A DNA stretch of 64,000 nt from a bacterium (GTDB lineage Bacteria; Orphanbacterota; Orphanbacteria; Orphanbacterales; Orphanbacteraceae): contig JALGYY010000046.1 in assembly GCA_025782575.1 (NCBI GenBank), forward strand, positions 248,001 through 312,000, given 5' to 3'. A model generated the notes under the pieces. The model did not search any database. It saw only the letters and a list, made by a program, of their open reading frames with translations, and was not told where the DNA came from. Below are positions 53,537 to 62,473 of this stretch, piece by piece (the first letter of the stretch is position 1; each line of letters starts with the position of its first letter). A program made the translations under genes and the position numbers.

Positions 53537-54616
53537 CTATCGCGCCAGTCGGCGGAAGAGGAGGAGGCCGATGCCGAGAAAGATGATATTCCCGAGCCAG
53601 GCGGCGGCAAGAGGATGAAGGACTTCGTTGTAACCGAGCGCCTGACCTACACGGATGGTGATGTAGAAGATAAAGCAGATCAGAAGCGCGACCGCAATCC
53701 CGACGGCATTTCCACTCTTTCTCAGTAGTGCGCCCAGGGGGCTTCCGAATATGACGATAACGAAGCTGGTGAAAGGGAAAGAGAGTTTCATTTGTAAATC
53801 GACCCTCTCTTTCATCACTTCTCCACCGCTCATGTCCGCCTTCCTGATGAACCGGGAGAGCTCCCGATAGCTCATCTGGCTCGAGCTTTTCTGCCGCTTG
53901 GCGAGATCGTCGGGTGATTCGACAATGTCGGGCATCACGCGCTCCAGGAACTGGATCTCTTCCAGAAGACGGCTCTCGTCGAATCGTCTGAAGTAACCAT
54001 CTATGAAGGTCCACTCTCCATCTTTCCAGGTCGCCTTTTTCGCATCGATTCGCTCACGTAGCATGAAATCAGAAACTCGGGAGACCACTACATTTCTCAT
54101 GGTCTCCTTCTGCGTATCCAGTCGGCCGATCCAGTAGATCCAGTCGTTCTCGCCGAGGTAGCTCACATTGGTCCGAATGTTCTTTACCCGGCCACGGCCC
54201 GGTTTGATCGTATCGTTTTCGAGCATCTTCACCTGTTCGGATGCGAACGGCCCCAGGGTCTCTCCCGTGGCCATGGCGAGCAGGCTCACCCCGAGAGCCG
54301 CCGCAAGTATGGGAAGAAGGGTTCGTTTGACGCTGATACCCGCGGACTGGATGGCGACGAATTCGTTGTTTCGCGCATGAGAGCCGAGGGCGAAGAGACA
54401 GGCGAGTAGCATACCTACCGGCAGGAGGAGAAGTACGATCTCAGGAGTTCGCAAGGCATAGTATTTTCCGATGATAAGCAGGGAGACATCGTGATCGAGG
54501 AAGTCGTCGATCTTCTCGAAGAGATCTAGAATGATGAACACGGCAAGAAAAGCCAATATGGCGAAGCCGAGGGTGGTCAAATAGCTTTTTAAGACGTATC
54601 GATCGAGAATTCGCAT
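53537..54616 (-). CDS. lptG: LPS export permease LptG
   Basis: Inner-membrane permease of the YjgP/YjgQ family, 359 residues. The start at 54616 (minus strand) overlaps the lptF stop by one base, and the N-terminus 'MRILDRYVLKSYLTTLGFAI' is family-typical. Three N-terminal TM helices ('AILAFLAVFIILDLFEKI', 'PEIVLLLLPVGMLLACLFALG', 'LLPILAAALGVSLLAMATG') are followed by a periplasmic jellyroll and three C-terminal TM helices ending 'LLLFRRLAR'. 'NNEFVAIQSAGIS' is the conserved coupling-helix region that docks LptB. It forms LptB2FG with lptF and lptB. Confidence 0.9.
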   Translation of the reverse strand: MRILDRYVLKSYLTTLGFAILAFLAVFIILDLFEKIDDFLDHDVSLLIIGKYYALRTPEIVLLLLPVGMLLACLFALGSHARNNEFVAIQSAGISVKRTLLPILAAALGVSLLAMATGETLGPFASEQVKMLENDTIKPGRGRVKNIRTNVSYLGENDWIYWIGRLDTQKETMRNVVVSRVSDFMLRERIDAKKATWKDGEWTFIDGYFRRFDESRLLEEIQFLERVMPDIVESPDDLAKRQKSSSQMSYRELSRFIRKADMSGGEVMKERVDLQMKLSFPFTSFVIVIFGSPLGALLRKSGNAVGIAVALLICFIFYITIRVGQALGYNEVLHPLAAAWLGNIIFLGIGLLLFRRLAR

Positions 54617-55980
54617 CAGGGGGATTCTTCCTCGCTCCGCCTGCGGCCGAACCGGCGGAACCGGATGAACGTGGTTTCCCTCGTCGTCTGCCAGACGAGA
54701 TAGAGGCCGAGGCCCCCGATCAATACGTTGGCCGCCCACATGGATACGGCCGGCTCAATATGGCCCCGATCGGCGAGCTTTTCACCCCCGGTCAGGAAAA
54801 GATAGTAGATAACGAAGAGGATAATGCTGAATCCGACGCCTACCCCCGCTCCGCCGCGATGAGCCTTCACACCGAGAGGGGTGCCGATAAGCACGAAAAC
54901 CAGACAGGCCACCGGAAGTGCATACTTCTTGTGAACTTCCACCATGTACCGGTTGACCTGAAGTTCCTTGTCCCGGATGCGCCGCGTAATCGAGCTCAGG
55001 TCGCTGCTGTTCGTGCTGATGTCGCGCGCGTAGGTTCGAAGAGTTATCTGTTCTTTGGGTGCCCGTTCCCCTTCCCGACGGCGTGGTCCCTCCCAATCGA
55101 GAATACCGAGTCGATCGCTCACCCCTTTGGTTGCATCGTTGAACAGTTCCTTTCGGAATTTCTCAATCTCTTTCCGGTACCCGGCGATGCGCTCCAGCAT
55201 GTCAGCCGAGCTCAGTTCACGGTCACCCCGGTTCTTCTTCTCCGATCGTACGAGTTCCGATCCGATATCCTCGATACGGATCGTGTGTGTATAGAAGGAC
55301 ATCCGGTGATACCGGGAGGGGTTCTTTTCGTTCACACCGTGGATCTCGCCGTCCCGGAGATGGAGAGTCAGCGAGGCGCCGCCGTCAGTGAATTCCATCG
55401 ATCCGTAGCGAGCGACGATTGTCTCACTCTCCTTCCCGGGATTCTTCTTCTGGATCGTAACCGACTCCAACGTGCCGTCTTTCTCATTCATTTTGCCGAC
55501 ACGAATGGTGTACCCCTGAAAATCGTTAAACGCACCGGCTTTAAGGGCAAGCGCCGGCCGTTTCCGGTGAATGTCGATAATGAGTCCCGCGAGGCGATGA
55601 TTGGAATCCGGCAGGATTTCATTGTTGAAGTAAATAAGGCCCCCCACTATCAGAACGGCTACGGTAACGGGAGGAAGAAGGATCTGCCATGTACTCACGC
55701 CGGCGGCTTTCATGGCTGTGATCTCGTTGTCCGCCGAGAGTCTGCCGAACGCCATCAGGGATGCCACAAGGACCGCCATCGGGACGATAAGGGCGACCAT
55801 CCAGCCGAGGCTCAGCATGAAAACTTCGAGCACCACGCCGAGGGGGACACCCTTACCCAGGAATAGATCGATATACCGGATCAGAAGATCCATGATCAGA
55901 ATGAAAGTGATTACGAAGACCCCGAAAAAGAAGGGCCCTACGTGCTGACGGATGATATAGAGGCTCAGGATTCGTGACAT
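54616..55980 (-). CDS. lptF: LPS export permease LptF
   Basis: Partner permease of LptG, about 454 residues from ATG 55980 on the minus strand (GGAG 7 nt upstream; an ATG six codons earlier lacks it). TM segments include 'GPFFFGVFVITFILIMDLL', 'LGWMVALIVPMAVLVASLMAFG' and 'ILLPPVTVAVLIVGGLIYF', with 'DNEITAMKAAGVS' as the LptB-contact motif. A long periplasmic part contains a polar insertion ('EKKNRGDRELSS...EKFRKELFNDAT') of about 100 residues that most short LptF proteins lack. C-terminal helices follow. lptG starts on its stop codon. Confidence 0.9.
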   Translation of the reverse strand: MSRILSLYIIRQHVGPFFFGVFVITFILIMDLLIRYIDLFLGKGVPLGVVLEVFMLSLGWMVALIVPMAVLVASLMAFGRLSADNEITAMKAAGVSTWQILLPPVTVAVLIVGGLIYFNNEILPDSNHRLAGLIIDIHRKRPALALKAGAFNDFQGYTIRVGKMNEKDGTLESVTIQKKNPGKESETIVARYGSMEFTDGGASLTLHLRDGEIHGVNEKNPSRYHRMSFYTHTIRIEDIGSELVRSEKKNRGDRELSSADMLERIAGYRKEIEKFRKELFNDATKGVSDRLGILDWEGPRRREGERAPKEQITLRTYARDISTNSSDLSSITRRIRDKELQVNRYMVEVHKKYALPVACLVFVLIGTPLGVKAHRGGAGVGVGFSIILFVIYYLFLTGGEKLADRGHIEPAVSMWAANVLIGGLGLYLVWQTTRETTFIRFRRFGRRRSEEESP

Positions 55981-55998
55981 GATTTCGCTCCGGCGCAT

Positions 55999-56223
55999 GA
56001 CTTTAGCTGATATACCCCGCAGCAGTCCACTCGGATTCCCCGTCTCCGGTTGAGGACAGTTCGTACCCGCGTGGGTACTGGATCGGCGGGCGAGTTGGTT
56101 TCATTTAAGTACTCCATGCCGGCACCTGCTAGGGAAAGACTGTAACTTGCATTCTGACAAGTCGTTAGTGATCCCAACCCTCTTTCGATCGAACCGTCGG
56201 CCTTGGTTGAGCTTTCTCCCTGA
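55999..56223. other. Intergenic region between divergent lptF and sprA, with palindromes
   Basis: A gap of about 360 bp in total; no gene is visible. Two perfect palindromic elements occur: GTACCC-GCGT-GGGTAC at 56063-56078 and TTCGATCGAA at 56184-56193. No convincing -35/-10 for lptF was found on the minus strand. The sprA-proximal part holds the sigma-54-like site listed next. Confidence 0.5.
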
Positions 56224-56249
56224 TGGCATGTAGATTGCGTTCCTATAAT
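56224..56249 (+). promoter_or_regulatory. Sigma-54-type promoter candidate upstream of sprA
   Basis: TGGCAT (56224-56229), GTAGA, TTGCG (56235-56239): the GG and GC doublets are 12 bp apart, and TGGCAnG-N4-TTGC matches the consensus at all key positions. A TATAAT at 56244-56249 follows, but no -35 stands 16-18 bp before it, so sigma-54 explains the site better. A leader of about 140 nt with a GAGGAG...CTCCTC hairpin precedes the start codon. Confidence 0.5.
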
Positions 56250-56386
56250 TGGTTTCCAGTGAAATGTAGAGGCATCTCACCGGAATCCAGAAAAGAGATT
56301 GAAAGAATCACCTCTCCCCCATTGAGGAGCTCCTGAGCCTGGACTCCTCCGGTGGTTGATTGTACGTACCTTTGAGGACTAAAAAC

Positions 56387-59300
56387 TTGGGATGGCTCAT
56401 TCGCAGCCCCCTAGTGGGCCAGTGCATTCTCATGGCCCTGTCCGTGCTCATTGGTACACCTGCGCCCGCCATCAGCGACGGTGTGGGAGGCCCTGTTGCC
56501 GTTGTCCGCGATGCAACCTCCCGCAATCATCCCCCTTTCCTGTCATACGTGGGGACCGCCCCCTATCGAGAAGAGCTCGCCCAGCGTCTCAAGTGGCCGG
56601 ATGGAGAGTTCCGAACGGATCTGACGATCGATCTTGAGAACCAGACCGTCACGGTCGTCCGTTACTGGGATGATGTCCCGCTGACATGGCCATGGGTCGT
56701 CTCTCTGACAGGTTATCGGGAGCAGATCAAGATCTACTCCCATGCCGCCGTCTTCCGGGACAAGAACCGCCGTAGCAAAGCTCTCGCCCAAGGAGAAACC
56801 GCCGCCGGTGCATTCAACATTGATCTGCCGGTCCGATTCCCCAAGACTCTCTCCCGGATCATAGGCCAGGGAGCCAACATCAAAGTAACCGGAAGCGAGT
56901 CGATTACCTTTTCGGGGGAAACCCAGTTTTTTATTAAAGAGCGGGACAATGAAAGCGGCGGCCAGCGCCGCTTCCCGGAACTCGACATGCGACAACAGCT
57001 CCAAGTCAACCTGACAGGAACGATCGGTGAGAAGGTCAAGGTCGAGATGCAGCATAACTCTGAATCCCAGGTTCCGCTCGAAAACAGGATCAAACTTCGG
57101 TACGAAGGCTTTGAGGACGAGATCATCCAGAGAATCGAGGTCGGGAACACCAGCCTCGCCCTGCCGGGCAACCAGTTCGTAAGTCTCAGCTCTCAGCAGC
57201 AAGGGCTCTTCGGAGTGAAGATGATCGGCCAGGCGGGCAAACTCGATTTTACGGCGGTATTCAGTCAGCAGCAGGGGCAGACGGACAGCGAGCAATTCGT
57301 CGGTGGTTCGAGCCAGATCGAAAACACGATTCAGGATTTCGAGTACATACGAGGGCGGTACTTCGTCGTCAATAACTATGACGCCGTAGCGGATATTCGT
57401 GTATTTGTTGATGACAATAACGGAAACAATACGACCGGTGCTCAGCTTCCGGGAAACGGATACCTCTTCAACTCCCAGAATGTGCGTGTCGAAAACGTAC
57501 CGGGGATCCAAGGGAGCTACGATGAGCTGATCGAGTGGGAGGACTATATCATTCAGCGGGAGATCGGCCTGCTGGTGATGAACACCCGACTTCGTAACAA
57601 CGATGCGCTCGCTATCTGGTACACCGCCGGCAGTGGGACGGCGATCGATACGGTCGGCTTCCTGCCCGACCCCGTTCCTGTGGAGTTTGCTGCGGGAGAC
57701 AGCGTCGAATTGAAGGTGATCCGGCCGCGGACCGAAGAATACAGGCATCCGAACGATCCGATCAGCCCGAATCTTGCTTACTCGCCGACGTGGTTTTATC
57801 AGCTCCGCAATGTATACGATCTTCGAGGGCGCAACATTCAGCCTGACGGTCTCGATATCCGGATCTATCAGAAAGCGGCCGGTGCCGGAGAACGGACTGA
57901 TTTCCAGGGTAATCTTTCATTCTTCGAAATCATGGGACTCGATCTGATCGGCCAGACTCCGAGCGAACCTCCCGACGGTCTACTCGACGACATCTACCGT
58001 GGGTCGGAGATCGATCCGAACCGGCTTTTCCCCAATGCTTCGGACGATTCTTTCTATGTGAACAGGGGCCTTCCTCTCGGCAACCTGCCTTATCGCCTGA
58101 ACAACATGCTGGACGCCACGAATGGGGTCCTCTTTTTCCCCGATCTCTATCCCTTTGATCCCGCATACCGGCATGTCCTCCAAGGAAGCGACGAATTTCC
58201 TGATCTCGTAGATCGAAACCCATCAATTTATCTACAAAATGATTCCAGAAATGCCCAGAACCTTTATGAAATCGTCGTTAGGTTTCGGGCCTCCGCAGCC
58301 TCATTCTCCCTCGGCCGTTCCAATATTCTGGAAGGGAGCGAGGTGGTCCGACTGAACGGTCGTACTCTGGCACGGGGCCGGGACTACCGAATCGTCTACG
58401 AGATCGGTCAGATCGAATTTCTGGGAGAATCGAAAGATGAGGCGTTGGAAGAAAACGCCGATGTTTCGATCGACTTCGAATACGCCCCGTTTCTCGCGCA
58501 GTCTCAGCGGAGCCTTGCCGGAGCGGCGTTCACTTACAATCTCTCTGACGCGACAAAGCTCTCATCCATCCTGATGTTCAAAGGGAAGCGGACCCCCTTC
58601 CGGCGGCCTCGATTAGGGCAGGAGCCCTCCCGAATTTTCGTGAGCGGATTTTCTCTCGCCACGCAGAAAGAACCTGGCTTCCTGACCGATTGGGCGGACG
58701 CGATTCCCGGCATGGATGCCCGTGAACGATCCAACCTGACGATCAATCTGGAAGGGGCTGCCACATTCCCGAATCCGAACACCAAGAACGCGATCTATCT
58801 GGACGACATGGAAGGGACTGAGGAGGTCTCTTCATTCGGGATCACACGACGGCAGTGGGATCTGGCCTCGATTCCGAAGCGGGCCGACGGAGAAAGCGAG
58901 GTAAGAGACAGTCTTCGGTTCCGAGCCGTGGAGTGGTACAACCCAAAAAACTCCACCAGCAGGGGGGACTTGAATCCTGACCTGACGGAGGACGAAAAGC
59001 TCAAGTTCATTCCCGTGCTGGAAGTGGCCGTGAATGGTGGGACGATCGAATCGGGGGCGCCTGATGACAGCGCGTGGGGGGGAGTCATGCGGCTCGTCTC
59101 CAAGAGTGGTCTCGCTTTGAAAGAGAGGAAGTTCATCGAAGTCTGGGTGAATGACTTCGGTACCGGGCAGGGGAAGATGCATATTGATATGGGGCTTCTC
59201 GGAGAGGACCAGATGTGGTCGGTCGGGCCGCCGAACGACTCTCTTGATACGGAAGACAAGAACAGGGACGGTGTGCTGGACGACTCGGGAACTAACGATC

Positions 59301-62300
59301 CGGATGCCCTGAACGGAGATGAAGATACCGGGCTGGACGGCATTTTCGATACCCAAGGGTTGCCCGAGCCGATCGACGACAACTGGGCGTTTGACGAGGC
59401 GGTGCAAAATGACTTTTCCCATATCAACGGTACGGAAGATAACGGCTTTCTCGATACGGAAGACCTGAATGGAAACGGCCTACTCGATGAGGAGCGGAGT
59501 TTCTTCCGCTACACGGTCGACTTCTCGACCAATGAGAATGTCGGGGCTCGCGGAAACACGACGGATCCGGGAAAGAACTGGCTGCTCTATCGCATTCCGC
59601 TCGCTAAAGGAGAAGGGCGCTCGATCGGTGCCTCGGCCTCGCCCAGCCTCGACCAGGGAGTGAAGTACGTCCGCATCTGGTTCAGCGATGTGGGGGCTAC
59701 CGAGGCCCGCTTCCAGATCGCCTCGATCGAAATCACGGGAAACCGCTGGCTCGAAGGGGGAATCCAGAATGCGGACGGCGCGATCATACTTCCGGACAGC
59801 GCCGAGTTCAGTAATGACGAGCTGTTTGCGGCAGGGGTGATCAACAACAAGGACGACAAGTCCTACGATCCCCCGCCCGTAGAGATTCAGGAGGAGCGTG
59901 GCATTCCGGAACGGGAGCAATCTCTCTTTATTCAGTATGAGAATCTGAAGTCGGGTCATACGGGGACCGTTTTCAGGCGCCTCTTCGAGGACGAGGATTA
60001 TACTCGCTACGAGAAGCTGGAGTTCTGGGCGCGGCGGGCGAACCGGAGCCTGCCGACGAGCCCGGAGCAGGTGACCCGGCCTGTTCCGGTTCTCTTCTTT
60101 CGATTCGGCGGCGACTCGCTCAACTTTTACGAGGTGCGGGATACGCTGGACGCGCTCCCCGGCTCGATCGGTGGCCGTCCACCCTGGGATCGGATAGAAG
60201 TCGATCTCGCGGAGATCACCCGGGTCAAACTGGAGGAGCCGGACAGCATTTCCCTCTACGGCGTCCGCCTGCCTGTCCGGGAGGGTCAGTTCGAGGGGAG
60301 GTCGATTCGGGCGGTCGGGAACCCGAGTATGACAAAAGTGAGAAGGCTCTCATTCGGCGTGACCAACCCGCTTGTCCCCGGGGGACAGGCGGCAACCGAC
60401 ACGATCTGGGTGGATGATCTCAGACTGACCGGGGTCAAGGGAGATGTGGGCTATGCGGCGCGTGTAGGTTTCAATTTCAAAGTTTCAGATCTCATGGGTG
60501 TTCGAGGAGAGTTCAGGAAAGTGGGCAAGGAGTTTCGCCGCGTCACGGGCGGCGGAACCGGCGGGAGAATCACGGAAGAGCATCCTCGAAGCGGAAGCGA
60601 CGACACGGAACTTACGCTGAACGGTAATGTGAATCTCACCAAATTTCTTCAAGGGGCGGGTGTCAAGCTGCCAGTGGACTGGGGGTTCTCTAAAAGCGTC
60701 AGAAAACCGGAGCTCAAGAACGCGTCTGATATTCTTCTCGATGACCCTGAGAGTGAAAAGACCGTAAAGAACGGCAGAAACGTGGGGGTGTCGCTCGGCC
60801 GTACACGAAAATCGCCGAATCCGTTGCTGTACTACACGACTGACGCGATGAATCTTCGAATGTCCGGCGCCCGGAACGAAAACACGACTCCGGTTTCAGC
60901 CGACACGAGCTGGTCACTCAACATGGACTGGTCCTATAACTATAGTCCACGATTCAAAAGTGACCTTCCCGTTTTCCGGAACTGGGTGGTTAATCCTCTA
61001 CCGAAAAGCGCGACTCTGACTGCAAGCCGGAAAAGGGGGGAGAGCAGGCGTTTTGACATTCGGACCGGGCGAACGACCATCTCGGAGACCAGAGACTCCC
61101 GGTCGGTTCTCTCGTTCGCCATGGCGCCGGTCACCGGCGGGGGATTTACTTCTGATTTCAACTTCAGCTCCACCAGGGATCATCGATTCGGCGAACCCCT
61201 TCCCGGTTTCAGCCACGTCAACCGTGGTTTCGAAACAAATCGCAATCACGAATCCCGGCTCTCCTACACGCCCGGTTTCAAGAAGTATCTATCGTGGCTG
61301 AATCCCAGGCTCTCGTATAACACGAAGTTTACGGACAACCATCCGGCCAATACCAATCTCACTCTGAGTGACAATACCCAGATTCGAAGTCATCAGATCA
61401 ACAACTCCAATAACTCACGCATGGATTTCAGCGTGGGCATTTCGAAGCTATTCAAAGCACTGCCCGGTAAGCCCGCCCCCGTGCCGGAAGACTCGGCGAA
61501 AGGAAGCGGGGGGAATCCGATGTCTGTTGTGTGGTTCATAAAGGGACTCGGTTCCCGTATCGGCGACGTGTCCGGCTCGATCTCCCTGAATCGGTCCTCG
61601 AGCTTCGCCCAGCTCACCGACCGGCCGAGCCTCGCCTACCAGTTCGGGCTCGAGTCGGAAATCGACTCGCTTCTCCAAGGGCGGAGTACGAACCAGCAAC
61701 CGCAATCCAATCGAACGAGGGATGTTCAGACACGGGCCTCATCGTCTATCGGGATGCCGGCGGACATGAACCTCAGATGGTCATACAACCGCTCGACGCG
61801 GCGGAGCGAACAGAACAGCAATGCAACCGAATCGCAATCGACTACCTGGCCCGATCTGCAGTATTCGTGGTCGGGGTGGCACAAAATCGGCAAGCTGAAG
61901 GACGTCCTGAAGAACGGAAATCTCGATATCGGCTATAATCAGAGGAAAGATCTTGCGGGGAGAACGCTTGACGATCTGAACAGTGAACGGATATCCAAGA
62001 GCTGGGCCCCGCTCGCGGAGATTGACGCCGAATGGCAGAACGGACTGCAAAGCCGGGTCAGTGTCGATCGAACGGAGGACATCAACCGGAACCTGCGTGG
62101 GGGACAGTCTGAGAACCGGTCCAAATCGCTCGGAGTAAGCGGGTCTCTCAGCTATCGGAAGACCTCACGAAAAAAAATCAACATTCCCATACTCGGGAAG
62201 GGTAGGAAGGGGGGGACCTTCACCGCGACGACAACGTTTCGATTGAGCCTCAATTTCTCGAGTAACAAAGAGGAGCGTTTCGATCCGGGCGCACCGCCCA

Positions 62301-62473
62301 AACTCGAAGGTCACACCAGAGATTTCAGTATTGCACCATCCGTGTCGTGGTCCTGGCTCCAGAATCTGACAGGCAATCTGGAACTCCGTTTCGGGGAGAG
62401 GAGGAATCTGAAGAATGAAAACCGAAGTACTCGATCGATCGGCGCATCAATCTCCGCGCTCTTCAAGTTCTAG
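56387..62473 (+). CDS. sprA: SprA, T9SS outer-membrane translocon
   Basis: About 2,028 residues, the size of SprA/Sov, the giant 36-stranded barrel through which T9SS cargo crosses the outer membrane. TTG 56387 is preferred (GAGGA 8 nt upstream); TTG 56360 is an alternative. A hydrophobic signal ('CILMALSVLIGTPAPA') leads to periplasmic and barrel segments. Family signatures: 'ISFSGETQFFIKERDNESGG'-type text near residue 180, 'QVNLTGTIGEKVKVEMQHNS', 'NTIQDFEYIRGRYFVV' and 'YLDDMEGTEEVSSFGITRRQW'. A DxNxDG-rich stretch at about 955-1035 ('TEDKNRDGVLDDSG', 'DTEDLNGNGLLDEE') precedes 'FRYTVDFS', as in SprA. The end is 'IGASISALFKF', with a terminal Phe for Bam insertion. Its 3' end overlaps the M28 gene by 59 bp. 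Confidence 0.92.
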   Translation: MGWLIRSPLVGQCILMALSVLIGTPAPAISDGVGGPVAVVRDATSRNHPPFLSYVGTAPYREELAQRLKWPDGEFRTDLTIDLENQTVTVVRYWDDVPLTWPWVVSLTGYREQIKIYSHAAVFRDKNRRSKALAQGETAAGAFNIDLPVRFPKTLSRIIGQGANIKVTGSESITFSGETQFFIKERDNESGGQRRFPELDMRQQLQVNLTGTIGEKVKVEMQHNSESQVPLENRIKLRYEGFEDEIIQRIEVGNTSLALPGNQFVSLSSQQQGLFGVKMIGQAGKLDFTAVFSQQQGQTDSEQFVGGSSQIENTIQDFEYIRGRYFVVNNYDAVADIRVFVDDNNGNNTTGAQLPGNGYLFNSQNVRVENVPGIQGSYDELIEWEDYIIQREIGLLVMNTRLRNNDALAIWYTAGSGTAIDTVGFLPDPVPVEFAAGDSVELKVIRPRTEEYRHPNDPISPNLAYSPTWFYQLRNVYDLRGRNIQPDGLDIRIYQKAAGAGERTDFQGNLSFFEIMGLDLIGQTPSEPPDGLLDDIYRGSEIDPNRLFPNASDDSFYVNRGLPLGNLPYRLNNMLDATNGVLFFPDLYPFDPAYRHVLQGSDEFPDLVDRNPSIYLQNDSRNAQNLYEIVVRFRASAASFSLGRSNILEGSEVVRLNGRTLARGRDYRIVYEIGQIEFLGESKDEALEENADVSIDFEYAPFLAQSQRSLAGAAFTYNLSDATKLSSILMFKGKRTPFRRPRLGQEPSRIFVSGFSLATQKEPGFLTDWADAIPGMDARERSNLTINLEGAATFPNPNTKNAIYLDDMEGTEEVSSFGITRRQWDLASIPKRADGESEVRDSLRFRAVEWYNPKNSTSRGDLNPDLTEDEKLKFIPVLEVAVNGGTIESGAPDDSAWGGVMRLVSKSGLALKERKFIEVWVNDFGTGQGKMHIDMGLLGEDQMWSVGPPNDSLDTEDKNRDGVLDDSGTNDPDALNGDEDTGLDGIFDTQGLPEPIDDNWAFDEAVQNDFSHINGTEDNGFLDTEDLNGNGLLDEERSFFRYTVDFSTNENVGARGNTTDPGKNWLLYRIPLAKGEGRSIGASASPSLDQGVKYVRIWFSDVGATEARFQIASIEITGNRWLEGGIQNADGAIILPDSAEFSNDELFAAGVINNKDDKSYDPPPVEIQEERGIPEREQSLFIQYENLKSGHTGTVFRRLFEDEDYTRYEKLEFWARRANRSLPTSPEQVTRPVPVLFFRFGGDSLNFYEVRDTLDALPGSIGGRPPWDRIEVDLAEITRVKLEEPDSISLYGVRLPVREGQFEGRSIRAVGNPSMTKVRRLSFGVTNPLVPGGQAATDTIWVDDLRLTGVKGDVGYAARVGFNFKVSDLMGVRGEFRKVGKEFRRVTGGGTGGRITEEHPRSGSDDTELTLNGNVNLTKFLQGAGVKLPVDWGFSKSVRKPELKNASDILLDDPESEKTVKNGRNVGVSLGRTRKSPNPLLYYTTDAMNLRMSGARNENTTPVSADTSWSLNMDWSYNYSPRFKSDLPVFRNWVVNPLPKSATLTASRKRGESRRFDIRTGRTTISETRDSRSVLSFAMAPVTGGGFTSDFNFSSTRDHRFGEPLPGFSHVNRGFETNRNHESRLSYTPGFKKYLSWLNPRLSYNTKFTDNHPANTNLTLSDNTQIRSHQINNSNNSRMDFSVGISKLFKALPGKPAPVPEDSAKGSGGNPMSVVWFIKGLGSRIGDVSGSISLNRSSSFAQLTDRPSLAYQFGLESEIDSLLQGRSTNQQPQSNRTRDVQTRASSSIGMPADMNLRWSYNRSTRRSEQNSNATESQSTTWPDLQYSWSGWHKIGKLKDVLKNGNLDIGYNQRKDLAGRTLDDLNSERISKSWAPLAEIDAEWQNGLQSRVSVDRTEDINRNLRGGQSENRSKSLGVSGSLSYRKTSRKKINIPILGKGRKGGTFTATTTFRLSLNFSSNKEERFDPGAPPKLEGHTRDFSIAPSVSWSWLQNLTGNLELRFGERRNLKNENRSTRSIGASISALFKF

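Noticed and set aside
54760-55866. Open frame of 368 codons on the plus strand
   Set aside because: Antisense to lptF, which has clear permease helices; the plus translation is low-complexity and motif-free.
56543-57748. Open frame of 401 codons on the minus strand
   Set aside because: Antisense to the N-terminal part of sprA; no domains.
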